Shown here one piece after another: positions 1 through 11,284 of a DNA stretch of 64,000 bases (position 1 is its first letter; each line of letters begins with the position of its first letter). A model generated the notes under the pieces. That model did no database searches. It saw only the letters and a program-made list of their open reading frames with translations, and had not been told where the DNA came from. Source of the DNA: Enterobacter mori LMG 25706. Lineage in GTDB: Bacteria > Pseudomonadota > Gammaproteobacteria > Enterobacterales > Enterobacteriaceae. Made by a program: the position numbers and the translations under genes. The stretch covers positions 446,091 through 510,090 of the forward strand of contig NZ_GL890777.1 in the NCBI RefSeq assembly GCF_000211415.1, given 5' to 3'.

Positions 1-34
1 GGGGTAATTCAAATTTTGAGGTAATGCTGAGAGA

Positions 35-119
<85 letters not shown>

Positions 120-167
120 ACGGGGTAATGCTTTTTACTGGCCTGCTTCCTGTTGGAAGCGGGGCGC

Positions 168-195
168 ATCATATCAAATGAGACGCCCCTGTAAA
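168..195 (-). promoter_or_regulatory. Stringent promoter of the tRNA-Tyr operon
   Basis: On the minus strand there is a -35 TTTACA (190-195), a 16-nt spacer and a -10 TATGAT (168-173), followed by a GC-rich discriminator GCGCCCC (161-167). This is the layout of the E. coli tyrT promoter, where the discriminator confers ppGpp/DksA (stringent) control. The regulation is inferred from that homology. Confidence 0.85.
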
Positions 196-276
196 GCATT
201 CCTTTAGGGAAATGACGCTGTTTGCCTGCTTTTTATCCGCAAAGGTGCAAAGCTAATCAATTCATTTTCCGAAAGA

Positions 277-1119
277 TTAAAGAATGATGGTTCTGTTGCC
301 GTAAACGAAGACGCGTTGGGCAAGCACCTGATACAACGCACGGCTTAAGACGTTTTTCTCAACGTCGCGCCCAGCGCGCATCATGTCTTCTGCGGTATAG
401 GTGTGATCCACATGAATCACGTCCTGCATAATGATAGGACCTTCATCCAGGTTGTCATTCACATAGTGGGCCGTCGCACCGATGATCTTCACGCCGCGCT
501 CGTACGCCTGGTGGTACGGGCGCGCGCCAATAAAGGCGGGAAGGAACGAGTGGTGAATGTTGATGATCTTATTCGGGAAACGAGATACGAAGGATGGCGT
601 TAATACGCGCATATATTTCGCCAGCACCACGTAATCTGGATTATGCGCTTCAATTGCCTGCGCCATCAGATCGTCGTGCTCTTCACGGGTATGTCCTTCG
701 TGGCTGACCAGTTCGAATGGAATATCAAAACGCTCGACCAGCGTACGCAGCGTCTCGTGGTTGCCGATAACAGCGGCAATTTCGACATCAAGACCGCCGT
801 AGTTGGCTTTCATCAGCAGGTCGCCCAGGCAGTGTGCCTCTTTGGTCACCAGGATCACAATGCGACGACGGCCAGCAGGCGTCAGTTCACGCACGGAACC
901 TTCCGGCAGGGCACTATCCAGATCGGCAAGGAGGGTGGTGTCGTTGAAAATACCTTCGAGCTCGGTACGCATAAAGAAGCGACCGGTACGGTGGTCAACG
1001 AACTCGTTGTTCTGCACGATATTCAGTTCATGTTTGTAACAAATGTTGGTAATTCGTGCGATCAGTCCTTTTTGATCGGGACAGATGGTGCGCAGAACTT
1101 TACGTTGTAGTGATTGCAT
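277..1119 (-). CDS. purU: Formyltetrahydrofolate deformylase
   Basis: PurU hydrolyses 10-formyl-THF to formate and THF, supplying formate to PurT in purine synthesis and balancing the one-carbon pool. The protein is 280 aa, the same length as E. coli PurU. An N-terminal ACT domain (about 1-85, beginning LRTICPDQKGLIARI) precedes a formyltransferase-like hydrolase domain with the NIHHSFLPAFIGA motif and conserved downstream D in DEGPI. It lies between the tRNA-Tyr promoter and ychJ, as in E. coli. Full length, with no defect seen. Confidence 0.97.
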   Translation of the reverse strand: MQSLQRKVLRTICPDQKGLIARITNICYKHELNIVQNNEFVDHRTGRFFMRTELEGIFNDTTLLADLDSALPEGSVRELTPAGRRRIVILVTKEAHCLGDLLMKANYGGLDVEIAAVIGNHETLRTLVERFDIPFELVSHEGHTREEHDDLMAQAIEAHNPDYVVLAKYMRVLTPSFVSRFPNKIINIHHSFLPAFIGARPYHQAYERGVKIIGATAHYVNDNLDEGPIIMQDVIHVDHTYTAEDMMRAGRDVEKNVLSRALYQVLAQRVFVYGNRTIIL

Positions 1120-1167
1120 CGCCGGGAAATCCTGTTTGTGTATTTGCGAAGTCTGGGTTGTCAGGCA

Positions 1168-1626
1168 TTACTGCCCGCAACACTTTTTAAATTTTTTACC
1201 TGAACCGCAAGGGCAGGGATCGTTACGACCGAATTGAGGACGCGTTCCGTCAATATAATACCATTGCCCGCTTTCCTTTAAGAAACGGGAACGTTCAATA
1301 ATGGCACCGGGTTTGTGCTGTTCGGTAAAACGGGCAACAAAACTTACGTAACCCTCGTTCTCATCACGACCGGGGGCTGAATCAAAGACCGTGAGACCGA
1401 GCCAGTGGGTATTGGCGAAGCCCGCTTCAATGTCTTGCTGAAAATCAGCTGCATGGCAAGTGGGGTGCCAGGTCTTGACTAAATAATCTGCGTCTTTGAT
1501 CACAAAAGCAGTATACCGCGAACGCATCAGGTGTGACGGGTCTGGAGCAACCTGCTCGCCAGTAAGATATCGCTGGCAACATAGGCTATACTCCAGAGCG
1601 CTACCACAGGGGCAGAGTTGAGACAC
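1168..1626 (-). CDS. ychJ: YchJ family protein with paired SEC-C zinc motifs
   Basis: A 152-aa UPF0225 protein. A Cys-rich SEC-C motif sits at each end ([13 protein letters not shown] and [15 protein letters not shown]), flanking an NTF2-like middle domain. SEC-C motifs bind zinc, as at the SecA C-terminus; the cellular role of YchJ is not established. It is transcribed with purU on the minus strand, with a gap of about 50 nt. Length and motifs match the E. coli protein. Confidence 0.93.
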   Translation of the reverse strand: MSQLCPCGSALEYSLCCQRYLTGEQVAPDPSHLMRSRYTAFVIKDADYLVKTWHPTCHAADFQQDIEAGFANTHWLGLTVFDSAPGRDENEGYVSFVARFTEQHKPGAIIERSRFLKESGQWYYIDGTRPQFGRNDPCPCGSGKKFKKCCGQ

Positions 1627-1740
1627 GATTCTCTTCCTGGAACAAAAAATAAGGGCGTTTAACGCTTAGGGTAGCACTATGTTAACTGAGCTGTTGCGTT
1701 GACGCTATGTTGGGGATCCAGGGGAAGTAAAACAGGGCTA

Positions 1741-2643
1741 ATGAGAAAAGTAAAAATTGGACTGGCGTTAGGCTCAGGTGCAGCCCGAGGCTGGTCGCAT
1801 ATTGGCGTTATCAACGCCTTGAAACAGATGGGTATTGACGTTGATATCGTTGCAGGCTGTTCGATTGGTTCGCTGGTCGGGTCAGCATATGCCTGCGGTA
1901 AGCTACCGGAGCTTGAGAGTTGGGTACGTTCCTTCAGCTACTGGGATGTGCTGCGCCTGATGGATCTCTCCTGGCAGCGTGGCGGCCTGCTGCGCGGCGA
2001 GCGCGTGTTTAATCAGTTCCGTCAGATTATGCCCCTTGATGACTTTACCCACTGTCAGTTGCCGTTTGGCGCGGTGGCCACGAACCTCAGTACAGGACGT
2101 GAGCTGTGGCTCACCGAAGGCGATCTTCATCTTGCTGTCCGTGCGTCCTGCAGTATGCCGGGATTAATGGCCCCTGTGCCACATAACGGCTACTGGCTGG
2201 CCGATGGCGGGGTAGTAAACCCGGTCCCTGTTTCCCTGACGCGTGCCATGGGCGCGGATATTGTGATTGCCGTGGACCTGCAACATGATGCCCACCTGAT
2301 GCAGCAAGACCTGATGCCCGTTAATCTTCAAAGTGATGATACCGAAGGTGAAAAGCTCGCCTGGCATGCGCGTTTGCGCGGAAGAATTGGACGCCTGGCA
2401 ACTCGCCGAGCAGTAACGGCACCCACCGCCCTGGAAATCATGACCACGTCAATTCAGGTACTTGAGAATCGCCTGAAGCGAAACCGTATGGCGGGCGATC
2501 CTCCCGATATTCTGATTCAACCTTATTGTCCTCAAATCTCTACCCTTGATTTCCATAGAGCTGAGGCCGCGATTTCAGCGGGTTCCTTAGCCGTCGAAAA
2601 GAAAATAGATGAATTGTTGCCATTTGTGCGAACAGCACTTTAA
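1741..2643 (+). CDS. rssA: Patatin-like phospholipase family protein RssA
   Basis: A 300-aa patatin-domain protein with the oxyanion loop GSGAARG near the start, nucleophile elbow GCSIGS and catalytic Asp in DGGVVNP. The start at MRKVKIGLALG is chosen by homology to E. coli RssA; an upstream in-frame extension from 1699 has no family support. It precedes rssB in the same orientation (92-nt gap), the conserved rssAB pair. Its substrate is unknown. Confidence 0.93.
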   Translation: MRKVKIGLALGSGAARGWSHIGVINALKQMGIDVDIVAGCSIGSLVGSAYACGKLPELESWVRSFSYWDVLRLMDLSWQRGGLLRGERVFNQFRQIMPLDDFTHCQLPFGAVATNLSTGRELWLTEGDLHLAVRASCSMPGLMAPVPHNGYWLADGGVVNPVPVSLTRAMGADIVIAVDLQHDAHLMQQDLMPVNLQSDDTEGEKLAWHARLRGRIGRLATRRAVTAPTALEIMTTSIQVLENRLKRNRMAGDPPDILIQPYCPQISTLDFHRAEAAISAGSLAVEKKIDELLPFVRTAL

Positions 2644-2735
2644 GCATCCTTTATTTGATTACTTCAGCAAAATCTGACAGGCGATAGTACCAATAGCATG
2701 CCACTATTGAGTAACTGTCAGCCAGGGGAGGAACC

Positions 2736-3749
2736 ATGACGCAGCCATTGGTCGGAAAACACATTTTAATCGTTGAAGACGAGCCCGTTTTCCGCTCTTT
2801 GCTGGATTCGTGGTTATCCTCACTGGGTGCGGATACTTCTCTTGCCGAGGACGGCATCGACGCGCTGGAGAAAATGACGTCTATTGCCCCGGACTTGATG
2901 ATCTGCGACATCGCGATGCCGCGAATGAATGGCCTGAAACTGGTTGAGCATCTTCGCAACGAAGGAAACCAAATGCCTGTGCTGGTGATCTCTGCGACGG
3001 AGAATATGGCGGATATCGCGAAAGCGCTACGTCTGGGGGTACAGGATATTCTGCTCAAGCCCGTCAAGGATTTGAACCGTCTGCGTGAGACGGTGCTCGC
3101 TTGCCTTTATCCCAACATGTTCAATTCCCGCGTTGAAGAAGAAGAACGTCTGTTTCAGGACTGGGATGCGTTGGTCAGTAATCCGCTTGCCGCTGCCAAA
3201 TTGTTACAAGAGCTTCAGCCGCCGGTACAACAAACGCTTTCCCATTGCCGGATAAATTATCGACAACTCGTGGCGGCAGACCAGCATGGTCTGGTGCTCG
3301 ATATTGCGCCGTTATCCGATTCCGATCTCGCTTTTTATTGTCTGGACGTGACCCGGGCAGGAGACAATGGTGTTTTAGCCGCATTGTTACTTCGTGCGCT
3401 ATTTAATGGATTATTGCAGGAGCAGTTATCCCATCAGGGACAGCGGCTTCCTGAATTAGGCCGTTTGCTTAAACAAGTAAATCAGCTTTTCCGCCAGGCT
3501 AATTTGCCTGGGCAGTTTCCGCTACTCGTCGGTTATTATCACAGCGGACTGAAAAATCTGATTCTTGTTTCTGCGGGTTTAAACGCTTCTCTGAATACGG
3601 GGGAGCATCATATTCAGGTGAGTAACGGCGTACCGCTGGGAACACTGGGGACGGCTTACCTCAATCAAATTAGTCATCGCTGTTCCTCCTGGCAGTGCCA
3701 AATTTGGGGCGCTGGCGGGCGGTTGCGCTTAATGTTGTCCACGGAATAA
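2736..3749 (+). CDS. rssB: Response regulator and RpoS adaptor RssB
   Basis: RssB (SprE) delivers the stationary-phase sigma factor RpoS to ClpXP for degradation. The 337-aa protein has an N-terminal receiver domain with acidic pocket VEDEP, phosphoacceptor D58 in MICDIAMPRMNG and a conserved K in LLKPV, then a degenerate PP2C-like C-terminal domain. A GGAGG-like ribosome site lies just before ATG 2736. Length and sequence match E. coli RssB. Confidence 0.96.
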   Translation: MTQPLVGKHILIVEDEPVFRSLLDSWLSSLGADTSLAEDGIDALEKMTSIAPDLMICDIAMPRMNGLKLVEHLRNEGNQMPVLVISATENMADIAKALRLGVQDILLKPVKDLNRLRETVLACLYPNMFNSRVEEEERLFQDWDALVSNPLAAAKLLQELQPPVQQTLSHCRINYRQLVAADQHGLVLDIAPLSDSDLAFYCLDVTRAGDNGVLAALLLRALFNGLLQEQLSHQGQRLPELGRLLKQVNQLFRQANLPGQFPLLVGYYHSGLKNLILVSAGLNASLNTGEHHIQVSNGVPLGTLGTAYLNQISHRCSSWQCQIWGAGGRLRLMLSTE

Positions 3750-3948
3750 GCAGTTGAGTTTTATTCTTGAGATTGCTTTTCCAGTGTTTAGTTGGCGGTG
3801 CTACTATCGCTCCCAGATTCATGCGTATTTATCCTAATTGATCGGCAACGCGTTCTTTTCAGACCCGTACTAAAGGCTGAGGCTGATATACTCAACGCGT
3901 TATTTAATGCATAAAAGTTCAAAACTTGAACAGCTCAGGAGAATTTGA

Positions 3949-4857
3949 ATGGCTGCCCTAAATTCGAAAGTCAGAAAGGCCGTCATCCCGGTAGCGGGAT
4001 TGGGGACCAGGATGTTACCAGCAACGAAGGCAATCCCTAAAGAGATGCTGCCTTTAGTTGATAAGCCATTAATCCAGTACGTCGTAAATGAATGTATCGC
4101 GGCAGGGATTACTGAGATTGTGCTGGTTACGCATTCATCTAAAAACTCTATCGAAAACCATTTTGATACAAGTTTTGAACTTGAAGCGATGCTGGAAAAA
4201 CGCGTTAAGCGCCAGCTGTTAGCGGAAGTTCAGTCTATTTGTCCTCCACACGTCACCATTATGCAGGTTCGTCAGGGGCTGGCGAAAGGTCTGGGTCATG
4301 CTGTGCTGTGTGCACACCCGGTTGTGGGTGATGAGCCGGTTGCTGTTATTCTGCCGGACGTTATTCTGGACGAATTTGAATCAGATCTGTCTCAGGATAA
4401 CCTGGCTGAGATGATCAAGCGCTTCGACGAAACAGGCAGCAGCCAGATCATGGTTGAGCCTGTAGAAGACGTTACCGCCTATGGTGTTGTGGACTGCAAG
4501 GGCGTTAATCTGGAGCCAGGCGAAAGCGTTCCTATGGTAGGTGTCGTTGAGAAACCGAAAGCGGACGTCGCGCCATCTAATCTGGCGGTTGTGGGTCGTT
4601 ACGTGCTGAGTGCTGAGATTTGGCCACTGCTGGCGAAAACGCCTCCGGGAGCGGGTGATGAAATCCAGCTGACCGATGGCATCGATATGCTGATCGAAAA
4701 AGAAACCGTAGAAGCTTACCATATGAAAGGTAAGAGCCATGACTGCGGTAATAAACTCGGTTATATGCAGGCATTCGTTGAATATGGTATTCGCCACAAT
4801 ACCCTGGGCGAAGAATTTAAAGCCTGGCTCAAAGAAAACGTGGGTATTAAGAAATAG
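3949..4857 (+). CDS. galU: UTP-glucose-1-phosphate uridylyltransferase
   Basis: GalU makes UDP-glucose from UTP and glucose-1-phosphate for LPS core, capsule, trehalose and galactose metabolism. The 302-aa protein has the nucleotidyltransferase signature [20 protein letters not shown] near the N-terminus and the VEKP and DCGNKLGYM motifs later. It is preceded by AGGAGAA and followed by a strong terminator at 4879-4908. Same size as E. coli GalU. Confidence 0.97.
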   Translation: MAALNSKVRKAVIPVAGLGTRMLPATKAIPKEMLPLVDKPLIQYVVNECIAAGITEIVLVTHSSKNSIENHFDTSFELEAMLEKRVKRQLLAEVQSICPPHVTIMQVRQGLAKGLGHAVLCAHPVVGDEPVAVILPDVILDEFESDLSQDNLAEMIKRFDETGSSQIMVEPVEDVTAYGVVDCKGVNLEPGESVPMVGVVEKPKADVAPSNLAVVGRYVLSAEIWPLLAKTPPGAGDEIQLTDGIDMLIEKETVEAYHMKGKSHDCGNKLGYMQAFVEYGIRHNTLGEEFKAWLKENVGIKK

Positions 4858-4878
4858 TCTGATACTCAGTTGAACAAG

Positions 4879-4908
4879 ACCGGTGTGGCGATGCCCACCG
4901 GTTTTTTT
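4879..4908 (+). terminator. galU intrinsic terminator
   Basis: The inverted repeat ACCGGTG...CCACCGGT is followed by seven T residues, 21 nt after the galU stop codon. Confidence 0.9.
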
Positions 4909-5016
4909 ATGCCCATAACGAGGCTCAGTGGCTGCTGGAGAGGGATTGTAAAAGACATTAAATAGTCTGTGGCGACATATGACAGAGTGTAAAGGGTTGC
5001 TCAGCGGAATTTCGCG

Positions 5017-5046
5017 TAAAAAAAATCCCGCATTAAGCGGGATTTT
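5017..5046 (-). terminator. hns intrinsic terminator
   Basis: The stem AATCCCGC / GCGGGATT (5024-5044) has an A-run to its left, which is the T-run on the hns strand, and a shorter T-run to its right. It lies 17 nt beyond the hns stop codon. Confidence 0.88.
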
Positions 5047-5062
5047 TGTAATTAGATTAGGA

Positions 5063-5476
5063 TTAATCCTTGATCAGGAAGTCATCCAGTTGTTTACCCT
5101 GCTCATCCATTGCTTTCTTGATAACAGCTGGAGTACGACCCTGGCCGGTCCAGGTTTTCTCTTCGCCGTTCTCATCAATGTAGCTATATTTAGCCGGACG
5201 AGCAGCGCGTTTTGCTTTGGTACCGGTTTTCGCCGCAGCCATGCTGTTCAGCAATTCGTTTGGATCGATACCATCTGCAATCAGCATTTCGCGATATTGC
5301 TGCAGTTTACGAGTGCGTTCTTCGATTTCAGCAGCAGCTGCGCTTTCTTCTTCACGACGCTCATTAACTACAACTTCTAATTTTTCCAGCATTTCTTCAA
5401 GCGTTTCAAGGGTACATTCTCTTGCCTGCGCACGAAGAGTACGGATGTTGTTCAGAATTTTAAGTGCTTCGCTCAT
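5063..5476 (-). CDS. hns: Histone-like nucleoid-structuring protein H-NS
   Basis: H-NS binds curved AT-rich DNA, bridges it and silences horizontally acquired genes. The 137-aa protein has the N-terminal coiled-coil oligomerisation region (about 1-65), a flexible linker rich in K and A, and the C-terminal DNA-binding domain with the conserved TWTGQGRTP loop. Its presence matters locally, because the AT-rich prophage gene at 37605-38840 is a typical H-NS target. Confidence 0.98.
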   Translation of the reverse strand: MSEALKILNNIRTLRAQARECTLETLEEMLEKLEVVVNERREEESAAAAEIEERTRKLQQYREMLIADGIDPNELLNSMAAAKTGTKAKRAARPAKYSYIDENGEEKTWTGQGRTPAVIKKAMDEQGKQLDDFLIKD

Positions 5477-6026
5477 TGTAGTAATCTCAAACTTATAATG
5501 GGGGGTGGTTTGTTGTCCTAATAATAGAGCGATAAATTGAGTTGTGCAATAGGTGGGAATGTAAGGAATTCAAAAAATACGAAATCGTCGGCGCTATTAT
5601 TAATTACGCTAACTTAAATTTCACCGTTTGTCTGGTCTGATGATTTCACGTCAAACGGCAAAAACCAGTGGCATGCATGTTTGGTTTTGTGACATTTCCC
5701 TCAGGAATTATAGTTGCGGCGGATAAATATCAGCCTTTTGTATTACTTCAGGGACGCGCGGGTAAGACAAAAATAGTTAATAAATAGTGAATTTTAATGA
5801 ACGTAAATTCCAGTATAAAAAGAAGTGTTATGTTTGGCTGCAGAAGTTGCTTATTGGCAGCCCGATAAGCGTTTAATGTATGTTTTAACGCATTATTTTC
5901 TAAAAGAACCGAGGGTTAATCACGGGTTCAGCGGCATAGTCTGTGCGGTGTATCGCTGATGACGGGACAAAATATGGTACAATGATTCATCGGGAATATT
6001 ACACATTGATTAGGATTCTTCGGCCA
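5477..6026. promoter_or_regulatory. hns-tdk divergent intergenic region
   Basis: About 550 nt without a supported gene, AT-rich on the hns side. In E. coli the equivalent region holds the hns promoter with H-NS autoregulatory and Fis sites, and the tdk promoter. A plausible tdk -10 (TACAAT) lies near 5976. I see no convincing small ORF or RNA gene. Confidence 0.55.
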
Positions 6027-6641
6027 ATGGCACAACTTTATTTCTACTATTCGGCAATGAATGCAGGGAAATCGACGGCGTTACTGCAATCCTCATACAA
6101 TTATCAGGAGCGGGGGATGCGCACCGTTGTATACACCGCTGAAATCGACGATCGCTTTGGTGCAGGGAAGGTAAGTTCAAGAATAGGACTTTCGTCACCA
6201 GCAAGGCTCTATAACCCGCAAACGGATTTACTGGATGATATCCGCACTGAACACGCCGCTAAGCCCATCCATTGTGTTCTGGTAGATGAAAGCCAGTTCC
6301 TGACGCGTGAACAGGTTCATGCGCTTTCTGAAGTCGTTGACGAACTGGATATTCCCGTACTCTGTTATGGTCTACGCACCGATTTTCGCGGCGAGTTATT
6401 TGCTGGCAGCCAGTATTTGCTCGCATGGTCGGATAAGCTCGTTGAGCTGAAGACTATCTGTTTCTGCGGCCGTAAAGCCAGTATGGTGCTTCGTCTCGAT
6501 CAATCGGGTAAACCCTACGCGGATGGCGAGCAGGTCGTTATAGGGGGCAACGAGCGCTATGTATCGGTCTGTCGCAAGCACTATAAAGAAGCACTTGTTG
6601 TAGGTTCACTGACGGCTATCCAGAGCGATAACCGGAAATAG
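6027..6641 (+). CDS. tdk: Thymidine kinase
   Basis: Tdk phosphorylates thymidine (and deoxyuridine) with ATP in nucleotide salvage. The 204-aa protein begins [17 protein letters not shown], containing the P-loop MNAGKST, with the acidic DESQF motif mid-protein and two zinc-binding Cys pairs (CFCGRK and CRKHY). The start is set by homology; an upstream in-frame extension from 5943 is not family-like. It converges with adhE on a shared terminator. Confidence 0.96.
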   Translation: MAQLYFYYSAMNAGKSTALLQSSYNYQERGMRTVVYTAEIDDRFGAGKVSSRIGLSSPARLYNPQTDLLDDIRTEHAAKPIHCVLVDESQFLTREQVHALSEVVDELDIPVLCYGLRTDFRGELFAGSQYLLAWSDKLVELKTICFCGRKASMVLRLDQSGKPYADGEQVVIGGNERYVSVCRKHYKEALVVGSLTAIQSDNRK

Positions 6642-6675
6642 GGCAGTGCAGATTTCTTTGCCGATCAGCAGACAT

Positions 6676-6706
6676 AAAAAAACCCGCCATTGGCGGGTTT
6701 TTTATT
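6676..6706. terminator. Bidirectional terminator between tdk and adhE
   Basis: The stem AACCCGCC / GGCGGGTT (6681-6699) is flanked by an A-run on the left and a T-run on the right, so it can end both the rightward tdk and the leftward adhE transcripts. Confidence 0.9.
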
Positions 6707-6716
6707 AGGCTGTCAA

Positions 6717-9395
6717 TTAAGCGCTTTTCTTCGCTTTTTTGTCAGCTTTAACAACAGGCGCTTCAACTTTCACCGCGACAGTGTCATTTTCTTTGAACTC
6801 GCGACCGTAGTAGGTATCAAGCAGAATCTGTTTCAGCTCGGAGATCAGTGGGTAGCGCGGGTTAGCACCAGTACACTGGTCATCAAATGCGTCTTCAGAC
6901 AGTTTATCTACGTGAGCGAGGAAGTCAGCTTCCTGAACGCCTGCTTCACGGATAGATTTAGGAATACCCAGCTCAGCTTTGATGCTGTCCAGCCATGCCA
7001 GCAGTTTCTCAATCTTAGCAGCAGTGCGGTCGCCCGGTGCGCTCAGACCCAGGTGGTCAGCGATTTCAGCGTAACGACGACGTGCTTGTGGACGGTCGTA
7101 CTGGCTGAATGCAGTCTGCTTGGTTGGGTTGTCGTTCGCGTTATAACGGATAACGTTGCTGATCAACAGAGCGTTCGCCAGACCGTGAGGAATGTGGAAC
7201 TGAGAACCCAGTTTGTGTGCCATTGAGTGACAAACACCCAGGAAGGCGTTCGCAAACGCGATACCAGCGATGGTTGCAGCACTGTGTACACGCTCACGCG
7301 CTACCGGGTTTTTAGACCCTTCGTTGTAAGACGCTGGCAGGTTCTCTTTCAGCAGTTTCAGCGCTTGCAGAGCTTGACCGTCAGAGAATTCGGACGCCAG
7401 TACAGACACATAGGCTTCCAGGGCGTGAGTCACGGCATCCAGACCACCGAAGGCACACAGTGATTTCGGCATATCCATCACCAGGTTGGCATCAACGATA
7501 GCCATATCTGGGGTCAGCGCGTAGTCCGCCAGTGGGTATTTCTGACCTGTTGCATCATCAGTTACAACCGCAAACGGCGTCACTTCTGAACCGGTACCGG
7601 AAGTGGTGGTGACAGCGATCATTTTCGCTTTCACACCCATTTTCGGGAACTTGTAGATACGTTTACGGATATCCATAAAGCGCAGCGCCAGCTCTTCGAA
7701 GTGGGTTTCCGGATGCTCGTACATGACCCACATGATTTTCGCGGCGTCCATTGGGGAACCGCCACCCAGTGCGATAATCACATCTGGTTTGAAGGAGTTT
7801 GCCAGTTCAGCACCTTTACGAACAACGCTCAGGGTTGGGTCAGCTTCAACTTCAAAGAAGACTTCAGTTTCAACACCAGAGGCTTTCAGTACTGAGGTGA
7901 TCTGATCTGCGTAGCCGTTGTTGAACAGGAAACGGTCAGTCACGATGAGCGCACGTTTGTGGCCATCAGTAATCACTTCATCCAGCGCGATTGGCAGAGA
8001 GCCACGGCGGAAGTAGATAGATTTCGGAAGTTTGTGCCACAACATGTTTTCAGCTCGCTTAGCAACGGTTTTCTTGTTGATCAGGTGTTTTGGACCAACG
8101 TTTTCAGAGATGGAGTTACCACCCCAGGAACCACAACCCAGAGTCAGGGAAGGTGCGAGTTTAAAGTTATACAGGTCACCGATACCACCCTGAGAAGCAG
8201 GGGTGTTGATCAGGATACGTGCAGTTTTCATCTTCTGACCGAAGTGAGCAACACGTTCTGGCTGGTTATCCTGGTCGGTGTACAGGCAAGAGGTGTGACC
8301 GATACCGCCCATGGCAACCAGTTTCTCTGCTTTCTCTACCGCGTCATCGAAATCTTTGGCACGGTACATTGCCAGAGTAGGGGACAGTTTTTCGTGAGCG
8401 AACGGTTCGCTTTCATCGACAACTTTCACTTCACCAATCAGGATCTTGGTTGTTGCCGGAACGGTGAAGCCTGCCAGCTCAGCAATTTTATATGCGGGTT
8501 GACCTACGATAGCAGCATTCAGTGCGCCATTTTTCAGGATGATGTCCTGAACGGCTTTCAGCTCTTTACCCTGCAGCAGGTAGCCGCCGTGGCTCGCGAA
8601 ACGTTCACGCACGGCATCGTACACGGAATCAACAACCACAACAGACTGCTCGGACGCACAAATAACACCGTTGTCGAAGGTTTTTGACATCAGTACAGAC
8701 GCAACGGCACGTTTGATATCCGCCGTTTCGTCGATAACAACAGGGGTGTTACCTGCGCCTACGCCGATGGCTGGTTTACCGGAGCTGTATGCAGCTTTAA
8801 CCATACCAGGACCACCGGTCGCCAGAATCAGGTTAATGTCCGGGTGATGCATCAGTGCATTGGACAGTTCAACAGACGGCTGATCAATCCAGCCAATCAA
8901 ATCTTTTGGTGCGCCAGCTGCAATTGCAGCCTGCAGAACGATATCTGCTGCTTTGTTGGTCGCGTCTTTTGCACGTGGGTGCGGGGAGAAGATGATTGCG
9001 TTACGGGTCTTCAGGCTGATCAGTGATTTGAAGATAGCAGTAGACGTTGGGTTAGTGGTTGGAACGATACCGCAAATGATGCCGATAGGTTCTGCAATAG
9101 TGATGGTACCGAAGGTGTCGTCTTCAGACAGCACGCCACAGGTTTTCTCATCTTTATAGGCGTTGTAGATATACTCTGAAGCAAAGTGGTTTTTGATCAC
9201 TTTATCTTCAACGATACCCATACCGGATTCGGCAACGGCCATTTTAGCGAGAGGGATTCGAGCATCTGCAGCAGCCAGTGCGGCCGCGCGGAAGATTTTA
9301 TCAACCTGTTCTTGGGTGAAATTGGCATATTCACGCTGGGCTTTTTTAACGCGCTCGACGAGTGCGTTCAGTTCAGCGATATTAGTAACAGCCAT
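6717..9395 (-). CDS. adhE: Bifunctional acetaldehyde-CoA/alcohol dehydrogenase
   Basis: AdhE converts acetyl-CoA via acetaldehyde to ethanol during fermentation, reoxidising two NADH, and forms helical filaments (spirosomes). The 892-aa protein has an N-terminal aldehyde dehydrogenase domain with catalytic Cys in [10 protein letters not shown] and a C-terminal iron alcohol dehydrogenase domain with [10 protein letters not shown] and iron-ligand histidines around [11 protein letters not shown]. The start [10 protein letters not shown] follows AGGAGAG. The Lys/Ala-rich C-terminus is family-typical. Confidence 0.98.
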   Translation of the reverse strand: MAVTNIAELNALVERVKKAQREYANFTQEQVDKIFRAAALAAADARIPLAKMAVAESGMGIVEDKVIKNHFASEYIYNAYKDEKTCGVLSEDDTFGTITIAEPIGIICGIVPTTNPTSTAIFKSLISLKTRNAIIFSPHPRAKDATNKAADIVLQAAIAAGAPKDLIGWIDQPSVELSNALMHHPDINLILATGGPGMVKAAYSSGKPAIGVGAGNTPVVIDETADIKRAVASVLMSKTFDNGVICASEQSVVVVDSVYDAVRERFASHGGYLLQGKELKAVQDIILKNGALNAAIVGQPAYKIAELAGFTVPATTKILIGEVKVVDESEPFAHEKLSPTLAMYRAKDFDDAVEKAEKLVAMGGIGHTSCLYTDQDNQPERVAHFGQKMKTARILINTPASQGGIGDLYNFKLAPSLTLGCGSWGGNSISENVGPKHLINKKTVAKRAENMLWHKLPKSIYFRRGSLPIALDEVITDGHKRALIVTDRFLFNNGYADQITSVLKASGVETEVFFEVEADPTLSVVRKGAELANSFKPDVIIALGGGSPMDAAKIMWVMYEHPETHFEELALRFMDIRKRIYKFPKMGVKAKMIAVTTTSGTGSEVTPFAVVTDDATGQKYPLADYALTPDMAIVDANLVMDMPKSLCAFGGLDAVTHALEAYVSVLASEFSDGQALQALKLLKENLPASYNEGSKNPVARERVHSAATIAGIAFANAFLGVCHSMAHKLGSQFHIPHGLANALLISNVIRYNANDNPTKQTAFSQYDRPQARRRYAEIADHLGLSAPGDRTAAKIEKLLAWLDSIKAELGIPKSIREAGVQEADFLAHVDKLSEDAFDDQCTGANPRYPLISELKQILLDTYYGREFKENDTVAVKVEAPVVKADKKAKKSA

Positions 9396-9873
9396 AATGC
9401 TCTCCTGATAATGTTTAAACTCTTTTAGTAAACCAGCGCTCGATACGTCACACAGTATAGACAGAGCCGATACCACTTGCGTAACACACAGTAAAACAAG
9501 GGCTTACTTCTCGTTCCAGCTCACTAATTTACTAAAAGAGCCTTACCTTAGCATCATACCTTTTTGATAGGTGATCTCCCTGGCGGCGTAATCAGATTAC
9601 TCACTTCTGAGTACGGAAATCATGATCTGCATCAATTTTTCCCTAAGCTGATACCTTTCAGCAGCCTATTTCGGCAAGAATTTTCCACTGTTAAATAATT
9701 ACGTAACTATTAGAAGTGGCGCTATCATTGATTCTACAAATGTTTAACATCATGAAATGATAACGTTTTGGCACAGATTTCTGGTGAAGAATGCTGCAAA
9801 AAAGCGTATCTTCAGCGCGGTTTTATCATGACATATTTTCTGTCCCTGAACATGCTCATTAGCGGAGCTAAAT
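9396..9873. promoter_or_regulatory. adhE-ychE divergent regulatory region
   Basis: About 478 nt without a gene. In E. coli this interval holds adhE promoters controlled by Cra, Fis, NarL and RpoS, and a structured leader processed by RNase III. The same roles are inferred here; I did not identify individual sites with confidence. Confidence 0.5.
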
Positions 9874-10521
9874 GTGATTCAAACGCTCTTTGATTTCCCT
9901 ACATATTTTAAGTTTTTTATTGGTTTGTTTGCACTGGTGAACCCAGTGGGGATTATCCCTGTCTTCATCAGTATGACCAGCTACCAGACAGCCGTTGCCA
10001 GAAACAAAACCAACCTGACGGCAAACTTATCGGTAGCCATTATTCTGCTGACGTCGCTTTACCTGGGCGATGCCATTCTACAGTTGTTCGGTATCTCTAT
10101 TGATTCCTTCCGTATTGCGGGCGGAATTCTGGTTGTCACCATCGCCATGTCGATGATCAGCGGTAAGCTGGGTGAGGATAAACAGAACAAACAGGAGAAA
10201 TCAGAAACAGCGGTTCGTGAAAGTATCGGTGTCGTTCCGTTGGCCTTGCCGCTGATGGCGGGCCCGGGGGCCATTAGCTCGACGATAGTGTGGGGGACGC
10301 GCTATCACAGTCTGATGCACCTGATCGGTTTTTCCGTGGCGATTGCGCTTTTCGCGCTCTGCTGTTGGGGCGTATTCCGCATGGCCCCCTGGCTGGTGCG
10401 GCTGTTAGGGCAAACAGGCATCAACGTTATTACCCGTATCATGGGTCTGCTGCTGATGGCGCTGGGTATTGAGTTTATCGTTACCGGCATTAAAAGCATT
10501 TTCCCAGGGTTATTGCATTAA
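9874..10521 (+). CDS. ychE: MarC-family inner-membrane protein YchE
   Basis: A 215-aa UPF0056/MarC-family membrane protein with about six hydrophobic segments, including LFALVNPVGIIPVFISM near the N-terminus and LPLMAGPGAISSTIVWG in the middle, both family signatures. The start codon is GTG (9874), giving MIQTLFDFP as in E. coli. Transport function is unproven. A terminator follows at 10538. Confidence 0.93.
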   Translation: MIQTLFDFPTYFKFFIGLFALVNPVGIIPVFISMTSYQTAVARNKTNLTANLSVAIILLTSLYLGDAILQLFGISIDSFRIAGGILVVTIAMSMISGKLGEDKQNKQEKSETAVRESIGVVPLALPLMAGPGAISSTIVWGTRYHSLMHLIGFSVAIALFALCCWGVFRMAPWLVRLLGQTGINVITRIMGLLLMALGIEFIVTGIKSIFPGLLH

Positions 10522-10537
10522 AACTTCATATGAAAGG

Positions 10538-10562
10538 ACGGAGCCAGGGGCTCCGTTTTTTT
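10538..10562 (+). terminator. ychE terminator
   Basis: The stem ACGGAGCC / GGCTCCGT is followed by a T-run, 17 nt after the ychE stop. Confidence 0.88.
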
Positions 10563-11284
10563 ACGTCATTATCAGCAAATCATATAAATAAAGTTGAAAT
10601 GTGAACATGACATAATAAATTCTACTAATAATCCTCTTTTCTTGTATTTCAACGAGTTATTTCTTTCCTGGCCACCCGCCTGCACATAAATCCTTCGAAT
10701 GCTCTGTTATTTTACTCACATGATAGTCTGGGGCTTGCTGAGTGATATCCGAAATGATATTAGTAATTTCAATGTTCCCCTAGAGGAATGTGCTAAATAA
10801 TAACCAGTTGTTAAATTTTTGTGCAAAATCTGCCTGGGGCGACGCATTGAAGTGCGCGCAGAAAAGGTTTTTTACATCTTATTGAATATCCACCAATTTT
10901 TTGATAAGTGCTGTCCGGTGAGACGATTGTCAGAGAAACGGCATCCTTCGTAAAAGAGAATTGCTTAACAAATTTGCAAAATGTATTGGCGGGTGTTTGC
11001 GCCATTTGATACTTTCCGGCCTTATATTTTGCAGAATTAAACAAGTAGATGAGAATTATTTTCATATAGTTTTCGTCCCAGAAATCCATAACACGTCGCA
11101 GACGGGGCGGCGTGTTGAGAATCGACGCAAGACGGCCATACGAGCGGTCAGTAATAAAAAAGTCGGTGATAGCAGAAGTAGAAAAAAGAACCTGGCAGCA
11201 GCATAAAAAAACTCCTGCGCTGTACAGGCCCCAACAGGGGATTACACAGCTGGCGAAGGCCAGTAATTATAATGAGTGGAGTAC
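10563..11284 (+). promoter_or_regulatory. Long upstream region of oppA
   Basis: About 720 nt between the ychE terminator and oppA without a credible gene. E. coli has a comparably long gap here holding the opp promoter and leader, regulated by Lrp and by the small RNA GcvB. Open frames in this stretch lack ribosome sites and family resemblance. Confidence 0.5.

Noticed and set aside
10811..11206. Open reading frames on both strands upstream of oppA
   Set aside because: No ribosome site, no family resemblance, and the gap is noncoding in E. coli as well.
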